Part shown: one piece after another, positions 51,999 through 60,245 of the stretch | Position numbering within the stretch: the first letter of the stretch is position 1 | Layout: each line of letters starts with the position of its first letter | NCBI RefSeq assembly: GCF_001619875.1 | Contig: NZ_LRFC01000038.1 | Coordinates: 558,001 to 622,000, forward strand | DNA from: Fictibacillus phosphorivorans | GTDB taxonomy: Bacteria > Bacillota > Bacilli > Bacillales > Fictibacillaceae | DNA length: 64,000 nt | Direction: 5' to 3' | Translations under genes and position numbers: made by a program | Notes under the pieces: generated by a model | Database searches by the model: none | The model's input: only the letters and a program-made list of their open reading frames with translations | What the model was told of the DNA's origin: nothing

Positions 51999-53510
51999 AT
52001 GCAGTCCAAGGATGAATTCATCAAAAGCGAAGGAACATCGTTTCCAGGAAAAACCTATGTCGATCATCTGCTTCGTCCTGTTTTTAACGTTCAGCGGGAC
52101 TACTTATTTAAACAGATGTTTAACATTCATCGTGCTCATGTTGTGATGCTTGCTGAACAAGGTATTTTAGATAAAAAAGAAGCGGGTGTAATTCTAAAAG
52201 AAGTTGAGGAGGTCGCTCAAACCGACTGCCAAAAACTCGAGTATGACCCGCAATTTGAAGATCTTTTCTTTATGATGGAACATAAAATCAGTGAACAAAT
52301 TGGCCCGGACCTTGCAGGGAAAATGCACATCGCCCGAAGCCGAAACGACATGGGTGTGGCTATGTACCGACTTGTTTTACGAAAACATATCTTGATGCTG
52401 GTGGAAAGTTCACAGCTTTTGGCGGATGCTCTCCTAGAAAAGATAGAAGAACACGCAGAAACCGTTATGACCGCTTATACCCACACTCAGCCCGCACAGC
52501 CGACAACACTCGCACACTACTTAAACGCAATCTTAGATGTTTTCCTCCGAGATATTAAAAGACTTTGGTCTGCTTATGAAACTGTGAACCGATCTCCAAT
52601 GGGTGCAGCTGCTCTATCAACAACTGGCTTCCCGATAAATAGAAAAAGAGTCCGCGAACTTCTAGGTTTCAGTGAACTCGTCGAGAATTCCTATGATGCA
52701 ATAGCTGGAGCGGATTATCTCGTTGAGTCCGCAACGGCTGTACTGTCCATGATGGTTAATTGCGGCAGATGGATTCAGGATTTCCTGCAACTTGTAACGC
52801 GTGAACATAACATCATTAAAGTGGCTGATCCATACGTGCAAATCAGCTCAATTATGCCGCAAAAACGAAACCCTGTTTCCATTGAGCATTCACGCGCACT
52901 CGCCAGTTCATCAGCAGGAGAAGCACTCGCTACCATTCATATGATTCACAACACACCGTTTGGTGACATCGTCGATACAGAGGATGATCTTCAGCCCCAC
53001 CTTTACCGAAGCTATGAAAAAGCGAACAGAGTGTTACACCTTATGCACGCGGTCATACGTACGATGGAAGTAAACAAAGAAACTGCACTGAAACGGGCAA
53101 AAACGTCATGCATCACGATTACCGAGCTCGCTGAATTTCTCGCAAAAGATAAGAACGTCCCGTTTCGAACCGCACACCAAATTGCAAGGAGCATCGCAAA
53201 AAATTGCTCCAAACAAAATACAGAGCTCTATGAACTTCCGATTCAAACAGTAAATGAAATCATCCAAAACCAACAAAATGTATCACTCACTCAAAAAGAA
53301 TGGAATGAGATCATCTGTCCTGCCGAATTTGTTGAGAGGCGCAGCATACAAGGCGGGCCGAATCCGGATGAGGTGAGGAGGATGGCAACAATGAGAAAAC
53401 AGAGATTACTACAAATAAGTAATAAGTTAAATGATGAGCTTAATAGACTCAGTTCATCAGAACAAAGCTTAAGTGAGACAGTAAAACGAATGATTGTAAG
53501 TCCACAATAG
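51999..53510 (+). CDS. Argininosuccinate lyase-like enzyme of the aspartase/fumarase superfamily
   Basis: 503 residues. Superfamily regions: HIARSRNDM (110-118), the catalytic-histidine segment YTHTQPAQPTT (around His162) and the flexible loop SSIMPQKRNP (283-292). Standard argininosuccinate lyases read HTGRSRNDQ and SxxMPQKKNP; the T to I, G to A and Q to M changes suggest a different C-N lyase, such as those cutting iminodisuccinate or EDDS to fumarate and an amine. There is no argG nearby. GGGGGAG sets the start at 51999. It stands after the operon terminator but beside two PrpD genes, one family of which is iminodisuccinate epimerase. Confidence 0.8.
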   Translation: MQSKDEFIKSEGTSFPGKTYVDHLLRPVFNVQRDYLFKQMFNIHRAHVVMLAEQGILDKKEAGVILKEVEEVAQTDCQKLEYDPQFEDLFFMMEHKISEQIGPDLAGKMHIARSRNDMGVAMYRLVLRKHILMLVESSQLLADALLEKIEEHAETVMTAYTHTQPAQPTTLAHYLNAILDVFLRDIKRLWSAYETVNRSPMGAAALSTTGFPINRKRVRELLGFSELVENSYDAIAGADYLVESATAVLSMMVNCGRWIQDFLQLVTREHNIIKVADPYVQISSIMPQKRNPVSIEHSRALASSSAGEALATIHMIHNTPFGDIVDTEDDLQPHLYRSYEKANRVLHLMHAVIRTMEVNKETALKRAKTSCITITELAEFLAKDKNVPFRTAHQIARSIAKNCSKQNTELYELPIQTVNEIIQNQQNVSLTQKEWNEIICPAEFVERRSIQGGPNPDEVRRMATMRKQRLLQISNKLNDELNRLSSSEQSLSETVKRMIVSPQ

Positions 53511-53568
53511 GTTATGGTTTATAAACACGAAAATTTCCGCTTAAATTCTACACGTTTCAACAATTTTC

Positions 53569-53597
53569 TTGTATTAGAAAAATTTCCCCTTTATGAT
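53569..53597 (+). promoter_or_regulatory. Promoter of the SGNH hydrolase gene
   Basis: TTGTAT (53569-53574) and TATGAT (53592-53597) separated by 17 bp, 30 bases before the start codon. Confidence 0.6.
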
Positions 53598-53627
53598 TAA
53601 GGTAGACTATTTAAGGGGCTGGGACGA

Positions 53628-54414
53628 ATGAAGAAACGGCGATTTTTTACTATACTGGTCATTTTTGCATCTATAGCAAGTGTGGCTGGCGGTCAGATCT
53701 ATTACAACAATAAATTAGAAAAAACTGTATACGCAGCAAAGCGTGAATTAGCAGATAAATCGATCGGGACAGAGGAAAAAAACAAATGAATCCGTGAAAG
53801 AAGTGGTTCATTTTAAGAATGCACCCAAAGACCTCTCAGAAAGATATAATCAAAAGAAAGCCGCTGGTGAAGTTTTTGCTTTTCATTTGATTGGTTCAAC
53901 AAATACTTCTCAAGATGAGGGAACGTGGGCAAAGGTTTTTACAAGCGAAATGAAGAATATATATAAAGAAGACATCTCGATTCAAACGAGTAGTTTTGCA
54001 AAATATACAAGTACTGAGCTCATCAAAAATAAAATCTATGATGATATTACCGCAATAAAAGCTGATGTCGTTTTGATTGAACCGCCTTTATTAAATGATA
54101 ATGAAGGCATCAGTATGAAGGATACTTTATATGTTCTCAGTAATATGATTGCAGATATTAGAACGACGAACCCAGAGTCGATTATTTTACTTCAACCTTC
54201 AAATCCGATTTTTTCACCTGAAAAATATGCGAACCAAATAGCGGAGTTAGAACAGTATGCTAAGGACAAAAACGTTTCCTATTTAAACCATTGGACTAGC
54301 TGGCCAAGCGTGGATTCAGAGGAAATTAAAGACTATTACGACAGCAGAACCTTAATGCCCAACGAAAAAGGCCACAAGCTATGGGCAGACTATATGATTT
54401 CTCTGTTTAAATAG
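53628..54414 (+). pseudogene. Membrane-anchored SGNH/GDSL hydrolase interrupted by a frameshift
   Basis: The first frame (53628-53789) encodes an anchor, MKKRRFFTILVIFASIASVA, and stops at TGA 53787. The second (from about 53783) continues with the hydrolase: FHLIGSTNTSQDEGTWAKVF, VVLIEPPLLND and the terminal NEKGHKLWADYM with the catalytic-type histidine. Total length is 787 bases, one too many. Removing one A from the run of seven at 53776-53782 restores a 261-residue protein. The frame can otherwise start only at a GTG (53794) with no anchor and no good ribosome site. It may be a sequencing error, a phase-variable gene or a recent pseudogene. Confidence 0.75.
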
Positions 54415-54419
54415 CAGTT

Positions 54420-54447
54420 AAGACTTCGGTTATCCGGAGTCTTTTTT
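54420..54447 (+). terminator. Terminator after the SGNH hydrolase
   Basis: A 10-bp stem (54420-54429 with 54434-54443, one wobble), four-base loop, then a T run. Confidence 0.85.
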
Positions 54448-54504
54448 GATTGCTAGGATATGTTATAGTTACTAAACGTACTATTATTAAACAGGTGGTC
54501 TCTC

Positions 54505-54996
54505 ATGAAAAAAATCTTAATCTACTGGCTGCCAGTCCTCCTTTGGATAAGTATTATCTTTTATGCCAGCTCTCAACCCTATGAAAAACAAGATCTTCGT
54601 CCTGCGCTCTCAGCGAATCTGGACTTAAGTATTATAGAAAATCTGTTTTCATCGGTCACGTTTCATTACGCGGGTGACGAAATTAGTATTCAAGCGTTAG
54701 GCGCAGCTCATTTTCTTGAGTTCTTTATCAGAAAAGCTGCACACTTTTTTACGTATTTCGTCTTAGGATTCTTAATAAATCGTGCTTTAAGCTATCATTT
54801 TTTAAACAACCGTTTAACATATATGAGTTCTTGGTTCTTAACCATTCTGTACGCCATCTCTGATGAGGTACACCAAAGCTTTACACCGAACCGAACGCCG
54901 CATGTAGAGGATGTAATGATTGATGCTGCTGGTGGACTGATCGGGGTCACTCTAGCACTCTTTATCTACAGAAAAATTCGTACAAAAAGAATTTAG
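54505..54996 (+). CDS. VanZ family membrane protein
   Basis: 163 residues with four predicted helices. VanZ landmarks: FYASSQPYEKQD after the first helix, FIRKAAHFFTYFVLGFL and the strongly conserved SDEVHQSFTPNRTPHVEDVMIDAAG region. Some VanZ proteins raise teicoplanin resistance; most have no known role. Ribosome site AGGTGG. The gene stands alone between a terminator and a small gene. Confidence 0.85.
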   Translation: MKKILIYWLPVLLWISIIFYASSQPYEKQDLRPALSANLDLSIIENLFSSVTFHYAGDEISIQALGAAHFLEFFIRKAAHFFTYFVLGFLINRALSYHFLNNRLTYMSSWFLTILYAISDEVHQSFTPNRTPHVEDVMIDAAGGLIGVTLALFIYRKIRTKRI

Positions 54997-55036
54997 ATTA
55001 GTGCTACAATAAAGAAAAAAGAATGCAGGTGATAAC

Positions 55037-55279
55037 ATGCAAATGCCGATGACAATGCAATCTAGCCTAGTGACGATTGGAAAAGAAAAGCGATTAGAAG
55101 GTAATGTGTTCGAAATTTCACTAGAAGGTTATAAGCTGTTTATTTTGGATCATCCTGTACCGGTGCAAAAAAAGGAAAACAGCTCTCCGGTAGGGAAAGC
55201 TGTTATAAAAGAAGTGACGTGGAAAGAAGACTCCACTCGTTTAGTCTATGAACTTATTGATCTGCATGGTGTAAATTAA
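55037..55279 (+). CDS. Small DUF2584-like protein
   Basis: 80 residues: VTIGKEKRLEGNVFEISLEG, then VGKAVIKEVTWKEDSTRLVYEL, matching my memory of the DUF2584 family of Bacillaceae. No membrane segment; probably a small all-beta cytoplasmic protein of unknown role. Start chosen at 55037 with AGGTGA six bases before; two further ATGs follow in frame within five codons. Confidence 0.65.
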   Translation: MQMPMTMQSSLVTIGKEKRLEGNVFEISLEGYKLFILDHPVPVQKKENSSPVGKAVIKEVTWKEDSTRLVYELIDLHGVN

Positions 55280-55281
55280 GA

Positions 55282-55314
55282 AAGAAGGAACTCGGAGATT
55301 CCGAGTTCCTTCTT
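55282..55314. terminator. Bidirectional hairpin between convergent genes
   Basis: A perfect 15-bp stem (55282-55296 with 55300-55314) with a three-base loop. Both sides are followed by T-rich sequence, so it can end both the DUF2584 and the C39 peptidase transcripts. Confidence 0.75.
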
Positions 55315-56058
55315 CTACTTATAAGTAATCGCCTGCGATCCCATCTGTTCCCAAGCCATTACAAAATCCGCTCGCGGCAACTTCCGGTTTTTCTCCTTTT
55401 TCAGCGGATCATTCACATAAACGTGTTTCTTATCGAATCCAGTAATCACAACAGAATGTTCTTTCCACGTAATCTCAACTTGTCCTGATGGAGTATTCCA
55501 TGTTCGAAATTCGCTATCAGGTAATGCCCTAAACTCTGCATTTATAATAATCCAAACGGGTTTTCCTTTTTCCACTTTAGCCAACAATTCATCGAAAGAC
55601 CCACCGCTCATATCTTCAATTCCGCCAGGCAAGTATTCCTCAGCTAGTTCAGCCACTGGACCGTGATAAACACCATATCCCATGTTATCAAACGTATAGA
55701 TGTCACCGACAAATCCATCGTTCGGGTTGCCGTAATAATAAGTTCCATTTTCGTTTTTGTAAGGTGTTTCCACTTTCCTAATCTTTTCAGCAAGCTCCAT
55801 TTTATCAACATCTACACCAGCGTGCTGAAGGACCATAGCCAATGATGTCACTTCACAGCCGCGATCGAGCTCAGGCATTTGCTGTATTAGAGGCACATTA
55901 TCTACCGTAATTCGTCCTTTTTCCTTAGTAACCCCTGTAGACCTACTCTCTGCGGTTAATTCTAATTTCTCATTTTCAGTTTGTTTTTTATTTTGCTGAA
56001 AGCCTAAGAAACCTCCAAGGATAAATGCTACAAACAAGACAATTAATAGTTTTTTCAC
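55315..56058 (-). CDS. C39-like peptidase (YvpB type), membrane anchored or secreted
   Basis: 247 residues from a GTG start set by AAGGAG seven bases upstream; the TTG at 56079 would include that site. An N-terminal hydrophobic segment (KLLIVLFVAFILGGFLGF) is followed by a peptidase C39_2 domain with Cys68 in DRGCEVTSLAM, His201 in WKEHSVVITGFD and the Asp of YVNDPL. The ATPase and permease of bacteriocin-type C39 exporters are absent, so this is a stand-alone surface enzyme of unknown substrate. Confidence 0.8.
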   Translation of the reverse strand: MKKLLIVLFVAFILGGFLGFQQNKKQTENEKLELTAESRSTGVTKEKGRITVDNVPLIQQMPELDRGCEVTSLAMVLQHAGVDVDKMELAEKIRKVETPYKNENGTYYYGNPNDGFVGDIYTFDNMGYGVYHGPVAELAEEYLPGGIEDMSGGSFDELLAKVEKGKPVWIIINAEFRALPDSEFRTWNTPSGQVEITWKEHSVVITGFDKKHVYVNDPLKKEKNRKLPRADFVMAWEQMGSQAITYK

Positions 56059-56249
56059 CTTAATACTCCTTGTCTTCAAGTTACTACATATATTACCAAA
56101 ATATTAATTAAATAAGCATAAATTGAATCAATCCAACAACTTCAAACAACTAACTACTAATATATTGCATATTTATTCTGTAATTTAGAAGGAATTTGTC
56201 GATAAAAGAAGAAGTGAGACTTATTGAAAATTAGTAAAAGGAGGAAGAA

Positions 56250-57590
56250 ATGGAAAATAAAAAGGTTTTAAAGCGTTTTATTATGACTTCTACTTTTGCT
56301 GGAGCATTTTTGGCAGCACCGGTTATTGGAGAAGCTGCACTCGGGGACCAAACTCTTAAGTTAGGACAAACAAATAGTGATGTAAAGGATCTGCAATCCA
56401 TTCTAAAAAGTAAAGGGTACTTTCATTATCAAGAGACCACCACTTATTTTGGACCGATAACAAAGAAAGCCGTAATGGACTTCCAAAAAGCAAATGGTCT
56501 TGTTGTTGATGGAATTGTGGGAAAGCAAACCTACGGTAAATTGCTGCAGAATTCCCATCAGGAAGAAAAACCAACAGTACAAAAACCAACAGTACAAAAA
56601 CCAACAGTAAAAAAACCAACTGTGCAAAAGCCAACTGTCTCCACTACTAAGCCAGCTGGAACACAACAAACCCAACAAGCTGGAAAAGTATTAAAACTTA
56701 ATTCAACAGGTCCTGAAGTAAAACAACTTCAGACAGATCTCAAAAGTCTAGGATTCTTTACTTTTTATAAAACGACTGATTTTTACGGAACGATTACAAC
56801 AGAAGCCGTTCGAAAATTCCAAATCAACCAAAAGTTAAAGGCAACAGGGGTGGCTGATCAAATAACACTTGATCGTGTTCAGAAGCAAGTGGCGGCAAAG
56901 AAGGCACCAAATACCACAACACCGATCACAGCAACACCGCCAAAACCTACCGCTTCAACACCTGCGCCGCCTCCTAAGGAAACGGTCATACTTAAATTTG
57001 GCAGCAAAGGAACTCAAGTTATGCAGCTTCAAACACGCCTCAAAAAGCTTGGTTATTTTACATACCCTATGATTACTGATTATTATGGAACGGTAACAGA
57101 GGAAAGTGTTGAAAAGTTCCAAAAAGCAAGTGGTCTTCCGGTTACAGGTGAAGTAACAAATTCGGTGTTAACTAAGCTATCTCAGGCAGAGAAAAACCAG
57201 ACATCAAAACCAAGCAAGACGCGTGATCAAATTACAATCAACGTGATTGCTAATGCTTCTGAACTTATGGGTGTTCCTTATGTGTGGGGTGGTACGACAA
57301 CAAATGGGTTCGACTGTAGCGGATTTATCCAATATGTTTATGCTAAAGAAGGGGTGCAGCTTCCTAGAACCGTTGCACAAATGTGGAACGCAACAACAAC
57401 TGTAAGTAATCCAGCAGTAGGAGATCTTGTTTATTTTGAAACGTACACAGCAGGACCATCTCATTTAGGTATTTACATAGGCAATGGTCAATTTGTACAC
57501 GCTGGATCAAGTACAGGCGTTACTGTTAGCGATATGAACCTGTCATATTGGAAAAATAGATATTTGGGCTCAAAACGGGTAAACTATTAA
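56250..57590 (+). CDS. Cell-wall hydrolase: three PG-binding domains and NlpC/P60
   Basis: 446 residues. A Sec signal ends near GEAALG (about 31). Three PG_binding_1 domains lie at about 34-105, 146-210 and 248-310 (each with SDVKDLQSILKSKGYF-like and FGPITKKAVMDFQ-like halves). The NlpC/P60 domain at about 325-446 has Cys356 (FDCSGF), His405 (SHLGIYIG) and His417 (FVHAG). It cuts stem peptides in peptidoglycan, like LytE/LytF-type D,L-endopeptidases. A Pro-rich linker of five 5-residue repeats (KPTVQ) joins the first two binding domains. Divergent from the C39 peptidase and closed by a terminator. Confidence 0.9.
   Translation: MENKKVLKRFIMTSTFAGAFLAAPVIGEAALGDQTLKLGQTNSDVKDLQSILKSKGYFHYQETTTYFGPITKKAVMDFQKANGLVVDGIVGKQTYGKLLQNSHQEEKPTVQKPTVQKPTVKKPTVQKPTVSTTKPAGTQQTQQAGKVLKLNSTGPEVKQLQTDLKSLGFFTFYKTTDFYGTITTEAVRKFQINQKLKATGVADQITLDRVQKQVAAKKAPNTTTPITATPPKPTASTPAPPPKETVILKFGSKGTQVMQLQTRLKKLGYFTYPMITDYYGTVTEESVEKFQKASGLPVTGEVTNSVLTKLSQAEKNQTSKPSKTRDQITINVIANASELMGVPYVWGGTTTNGFDCSGFIQYVYAKEGVQLPRTVAQMWNATTTVSNPAVGDLVYFETYTAGPSHLGIYIGNGQFVHAGSSTGVTVSDMNLSYWKNRYLGSKRVNY
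56568..56642 (+). repeat. Five tandem 15-bp repeats coding KPTVQ
   Basis: Bases 56568-56642 code KPTVQ, KPTVQ, KPTVK, KPTVQ, KPTVS; the first two units are identical at the DNA level. An in-frame linker able to change length by slippage without a frameshift. Confidence 0.85.
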
Positions 57591-57609
57591 AATAGCTTTT
57601 GAATAAAAT

Positions 57610-57634
57610 CTTCTGAACTCTCAGAAGGTTTTTT
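57610..57634 (+). terminator. Terminator after the wall hydrolase
   Basis: CTTCTGA (57610-57616) pairs with TCAGAAG (57621-57627), four-base loop, then GTTTTTTC. Confidence 0.85.
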
Positions 57635-57685
57635 CTTTATCAGTAAACTATCAGATGTTTATCAGTAATAAATTCCCAACTATTT

Positions 57686-57694
57686 TGTTATAAT
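57686..57694 (+). promoter_or_regulatory. Extended -10 promoter of the PBP gene
   Basis: TG-T-TATAAT at 57686-57694 with a poor -35. A small palindrome, TTTGTC-GT-GACAAA (57720-57733), lies between it and the start. Confidence 0.5.
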
Positions 57695-57756
57695 AAACAA
57701 GTGTTTAAAAGGGATAATGTTTGTCGTGACAAAACTTGTTGAGAAGGAGATATGAT

Positions 57757-59769
57757 TTGAAGAATATATGTAAACTCATTTTTATGACTGCCTTTTGTTT
57801 AGGGCTGTTATCAGCTTGTTCAGAACCACCAAAGCCAGAAAATACATTGAAAAAGTATGTAGGCTATTGGGAAAAGCAAGATTATAAGAATATGTATAAG
57901 CTGCTAGATTCTAAATCCAAAGAGGAAATCTCTGAGAAAGATTTTGTAAAGCGCTATGAAGCGATTTATAGTGGCATTGAAGTTAGTAAGTTAGAAGTGG
58001 ATATAAAAAAGCAAAAGAAAAAAGAGGAAGAAGAAAGCGAGAATGTGAGTCTTCCTTATACCGTTAAGATGGAAACACTTGGCGGACCGATAGAATATTC
58101 ACATGACATGAAAATGAACCTTGAAAAAAAGGATGATTCTGAAAAGTGGGGGATCCAGTGGAATACGTCGCACATTTTTCCAGAAATGAAAAAAGGCGAC
58201 CGAATCTCTGCTTCTACCATCTCTCCGAAAAGGGGGCAGATTCTAGACAATGAAGGCAAGCCGCTGGCAATTAATGGTGTAGCAGCTGAAATTATTATTG
58301 TTCCTGATAAATTGCCTCAAGATAAAGCAAAAACACTAACACCTTTATCTAAACTGCTGGGGATGACGACAGAAGAGATACAAAAGCAGCTGGATCAGCC
58401 GTGGGTGAAGCCGAATCAGGCGGTACCCATTAAAAAGGTATCAGCAGATGACGCGAAGTTAAAAGACATCATTGCACTAGATGGTGTTGATTACCAAAAG
58501 AAATTGACACGGCTTTATCCTTTAAAAGAAGCTGCAGCACACCTTACTGGTTATATTGCACCCATTTCTGCCGAGGATTTAGAGAAGTTAGAAGGAAAAG
58601 GTTATTCATCACAAGATTGGATTGGTAAAGCGGGGCTTGAACAAGTATACGAGGAACAGCTGCGTGGCACGAGCGGTGGGCTAATTAAGATCCTCGATAG
58701 CAAAGGTGAGGAAAAATTGATACTCGCACAAAAGGAAGTTCAAAACGGAACAGATGTAAAAACAACGATTAATAGCAGAGTACAGCTTTCAATCTATAAC
58801 CAAATGAAGGCTGACGTTGGAACGGCATCGGCCATTCATCCAAAAACAGGAGATGTACTTGCGTTAGTGAACAGTCCGTCTTATGATCCAAACCAATTTA
58901 CGTTAGGATTAACAAAGTCTCTTAGACAAAAATGGGCAGATGATCCAAAACAGCCAATGTTAAACCGTTTTAAATATGTCTACGCACCAGGTTCGACACT
59001 CAAACCTTTAACGGCTGCGATCGGGCTCGAAAATGGAACTCTTAACCCTAACGCAGAAATGAAAGTATCGGGTAAAACATGGCAAAAAGATAAGAAAGCT
59101 TGGGGCAGTTACAAAGTAACTAGGGTTACTGACGTTCCGAGCGTCAACTTAGAAAAAGCGCTAATCTATTCTGATAATATTTACTTTGCTCAAGCAGCGT
59201 TAAAACTAGGTGAAGACAAGTTTACAGAAGGCTTGAAGAGATTCGGATTTGGGGAAGAAATACCTATTTCCTTCCCATTTACTGCATCTTCTGTTGGGAA
59301 AGGTGGCATGAGTGAAGGGCAGCTCGCTGACAGTGGCTTCGGCCAAGGACAGGTTCAGATGAGTGCGCTGCATGTAGCTATGTCCTACACACCGTTCTTA
59401 AATGAAGGGAACTTGTTGGCGCCAAGATTAGATCAGGCTAAAGAGGAGTCTATCTGGAAAGAAAACGTGATCTCACCAGAGACAGCGAAATTGGTAAGTG
59501 GGGATCTGGTCCAGGTTGTAGCCAATAAAAACGGAACAGCCCATAAAGATGCCTTTATGAAAGACTTGCCGCTCGCAGGGAAAACCGGAACGGCTGAGCT
59601 TAAAGCTGCGGGAGAAGACAAAGGGAAAGAATTGGGCTGGTTTGTTGGCTATAACACACAAAATCCATCCCTTCTCGTTTCCATGATGATTGAAGACGTT
59701 GAAGAACGTAACGGCAGTCACTATGTAACTCCTAAAGTTAAGAATGTGTTTAAAGAAGTTCTTAAATAA
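57757..59769 (+). CDS. pbpC: Penicillin-binding lipoprotein (PBP3/PbpC type transpeptidase)
   Basis: 670 residues from a TTG with AAGGAG seven bases away. The lipoprotein signal ends LLSAC with Cys21. An NTF2-like MecA_N domain (about 25-145) is followed by the dimer domain (SPKRGQILDNEG) and the transpeptidase with Ser413 (GSTLK), SDN at 472-474 and KTG at 609-611. It crosslinks peptidoglycan outside the membrane; this class B architecture is that of B. subtilis PbpC and of the low-affinity PBP2a/MecA group. No mecR/blaI-type regulators are near. Confidence 0.9.
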   Translation: MKNICKLIFMTAFCLGLLSACSEPPKPENTLKKYVGYWEKQDYKNMYKLLDSKSKEEISEKDFVKRYEAIYSGIEVSKLEVDIKKQKKKEEEESENVSLPYTVKMETLGGPIEYSHDMKMNLEKKDDSEKWGIQWNTSHIFPEMKKGDRISASTISPKRGQILDNEGKPLAINGVAAEIIIVPDKLPQDKAKTLTPLSKLLGMTTEEIQKQLDQPWVKPNQAVPIKKVSADDAKLKDIIALDGVDYQKKLTRLYPLKEAAAHLTGYIAPISAEDLEKLEGKGYSSQDWIGKAGLEQVYEEQLRGTSGGLIKILDSKGEEKLILAQKEVQNGTDVKTTINSRVQLSIYNQMKADVGTASAIHPKTGDVLALVNSPSYDPNQFTLGLTKSLRQKWADDPKQPMLNRFKYVYAPGSTLKPLTAAIGLENGTLNPNAEMKVSGKTWQKDKKAWGSYKVTRVTDVPSVNLEKALIYSDNIYFAQAALKLGEDKFTEGLKRFGFGEEIPISFPFTASSVGKGGMSEGQLADSGFGQGQVQMSALHVAMSYTPFLNEGNLLAPRLDQAKEESIWKENVISPETAKLVSGDLVQVVANKNGTAHKDAFMKDLPLAGKTGTAELKAAGEDKGKELGWFVGYNTQNPSLLVSMMIEDVEERNGSHYVTPKVKNVFKEVLK

Positions 59770-59774
59770 ATTGG

Positions 59775-59826
59775 AAGCTGACATCCAAGGTATATCAAGT
59801 GACCTTTTCGATGTCAGCTTTTTAAT
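59775..59826 (+). terminator. Terminator after pbpC
   Basis: An 11-bp outer stem (59775-59785 with 59810-59820) encloses AAGGT/ACCTT, followed by T-rich sequence. Confidence 0.8.
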
Positions 59827-60058
59827 TTTTCTAATGTATACGAATTAATTATTCTAAGGAACTAGATGGGACTAGTAAGTATATGTGGTACGTTAAACGC
59901 AAATGTACATGAGCAGTCATTGAATAAATTTATGAACAAGTTCCTCTAGGATATGGGTATATAGGACTGATTAATTGGTTTGAATTACGTAAAACCCTTT
60001 CCTATATACGACATTATTTAGCATAATATTACAAAAATTACACAAATGCTGTCAGATA

Positions 60059-60098
60059 TGTAACGAACATGTAATAAACCGATGGGTCTACTTATGCT
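60059..60098 (+). promoter_or_regulatory. WalR-like box with overlapping promoter
   Basis: TGTAAC-GAACA-TGTAAT (60059-60075) fits the WalR consensus TGTWAH-N5-TGTWAH exactly. TGTAAT (60070-60075) may serve as -35, with TATGCT (60093-60098) 17 bp on as -10. WalR of Bacillus controls cell-wall endopeptidases, which fits the gene downstream. Confidence 0.65.
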
Positions 60099-60201
60099 AC
60101 CATAGACTTAGGACGATGGGGTCAAGCAAAAGGTAGAAACATACAATACATATTTGTTTTTTACTACATAAATTGAACTAGTCTACTAGAATAACTTGAA
60201 C

Positions 60202-60232
60202 CCAATTGGTTATATCTAGCCTAATCAATTGG
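60202..60232 (+). promoter_or_regulatory. Hairpin covering the ribosome binding site
   Basis: CCAATTGGTTA (60202-60212) pairs with TAATCAATTGG (60222-60232), one G-T wobble, nine-base loop. The right arm includes the first GG of the Shine-Dalgarno GGAGGG (60231-60236), so folding could reduce translation. Confidence 0.55.
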
Positions 60233-60245
60233 AGGGTAATTTATT

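Larger units (their letters stand above)
59827..60245 (+). other. Long non-coding upstream region of the NlpC/P60-LysM gene
   Basis: About 420 bp without a credible gene. It contains a WalR-like box and promoter near 60059-60098, the small palindrome CTAGT-CT-ACTAG (60178-60189), and a hairpin over the ribosome binding site (60202-60232). The leader would be about 140 bases. I looked for the c-di-AMP (ydaO) riboswitch often found before wall hydrolases and did not recognise its conserved parts. Confidence 0.55.

Noticed and set aside
59827-60245. c-di-AMP (ydaO-type) riboswitch before the wall endopeptidase
   Set aside because: The conserved segments of that class could not be found; only simple hairpins are seen.
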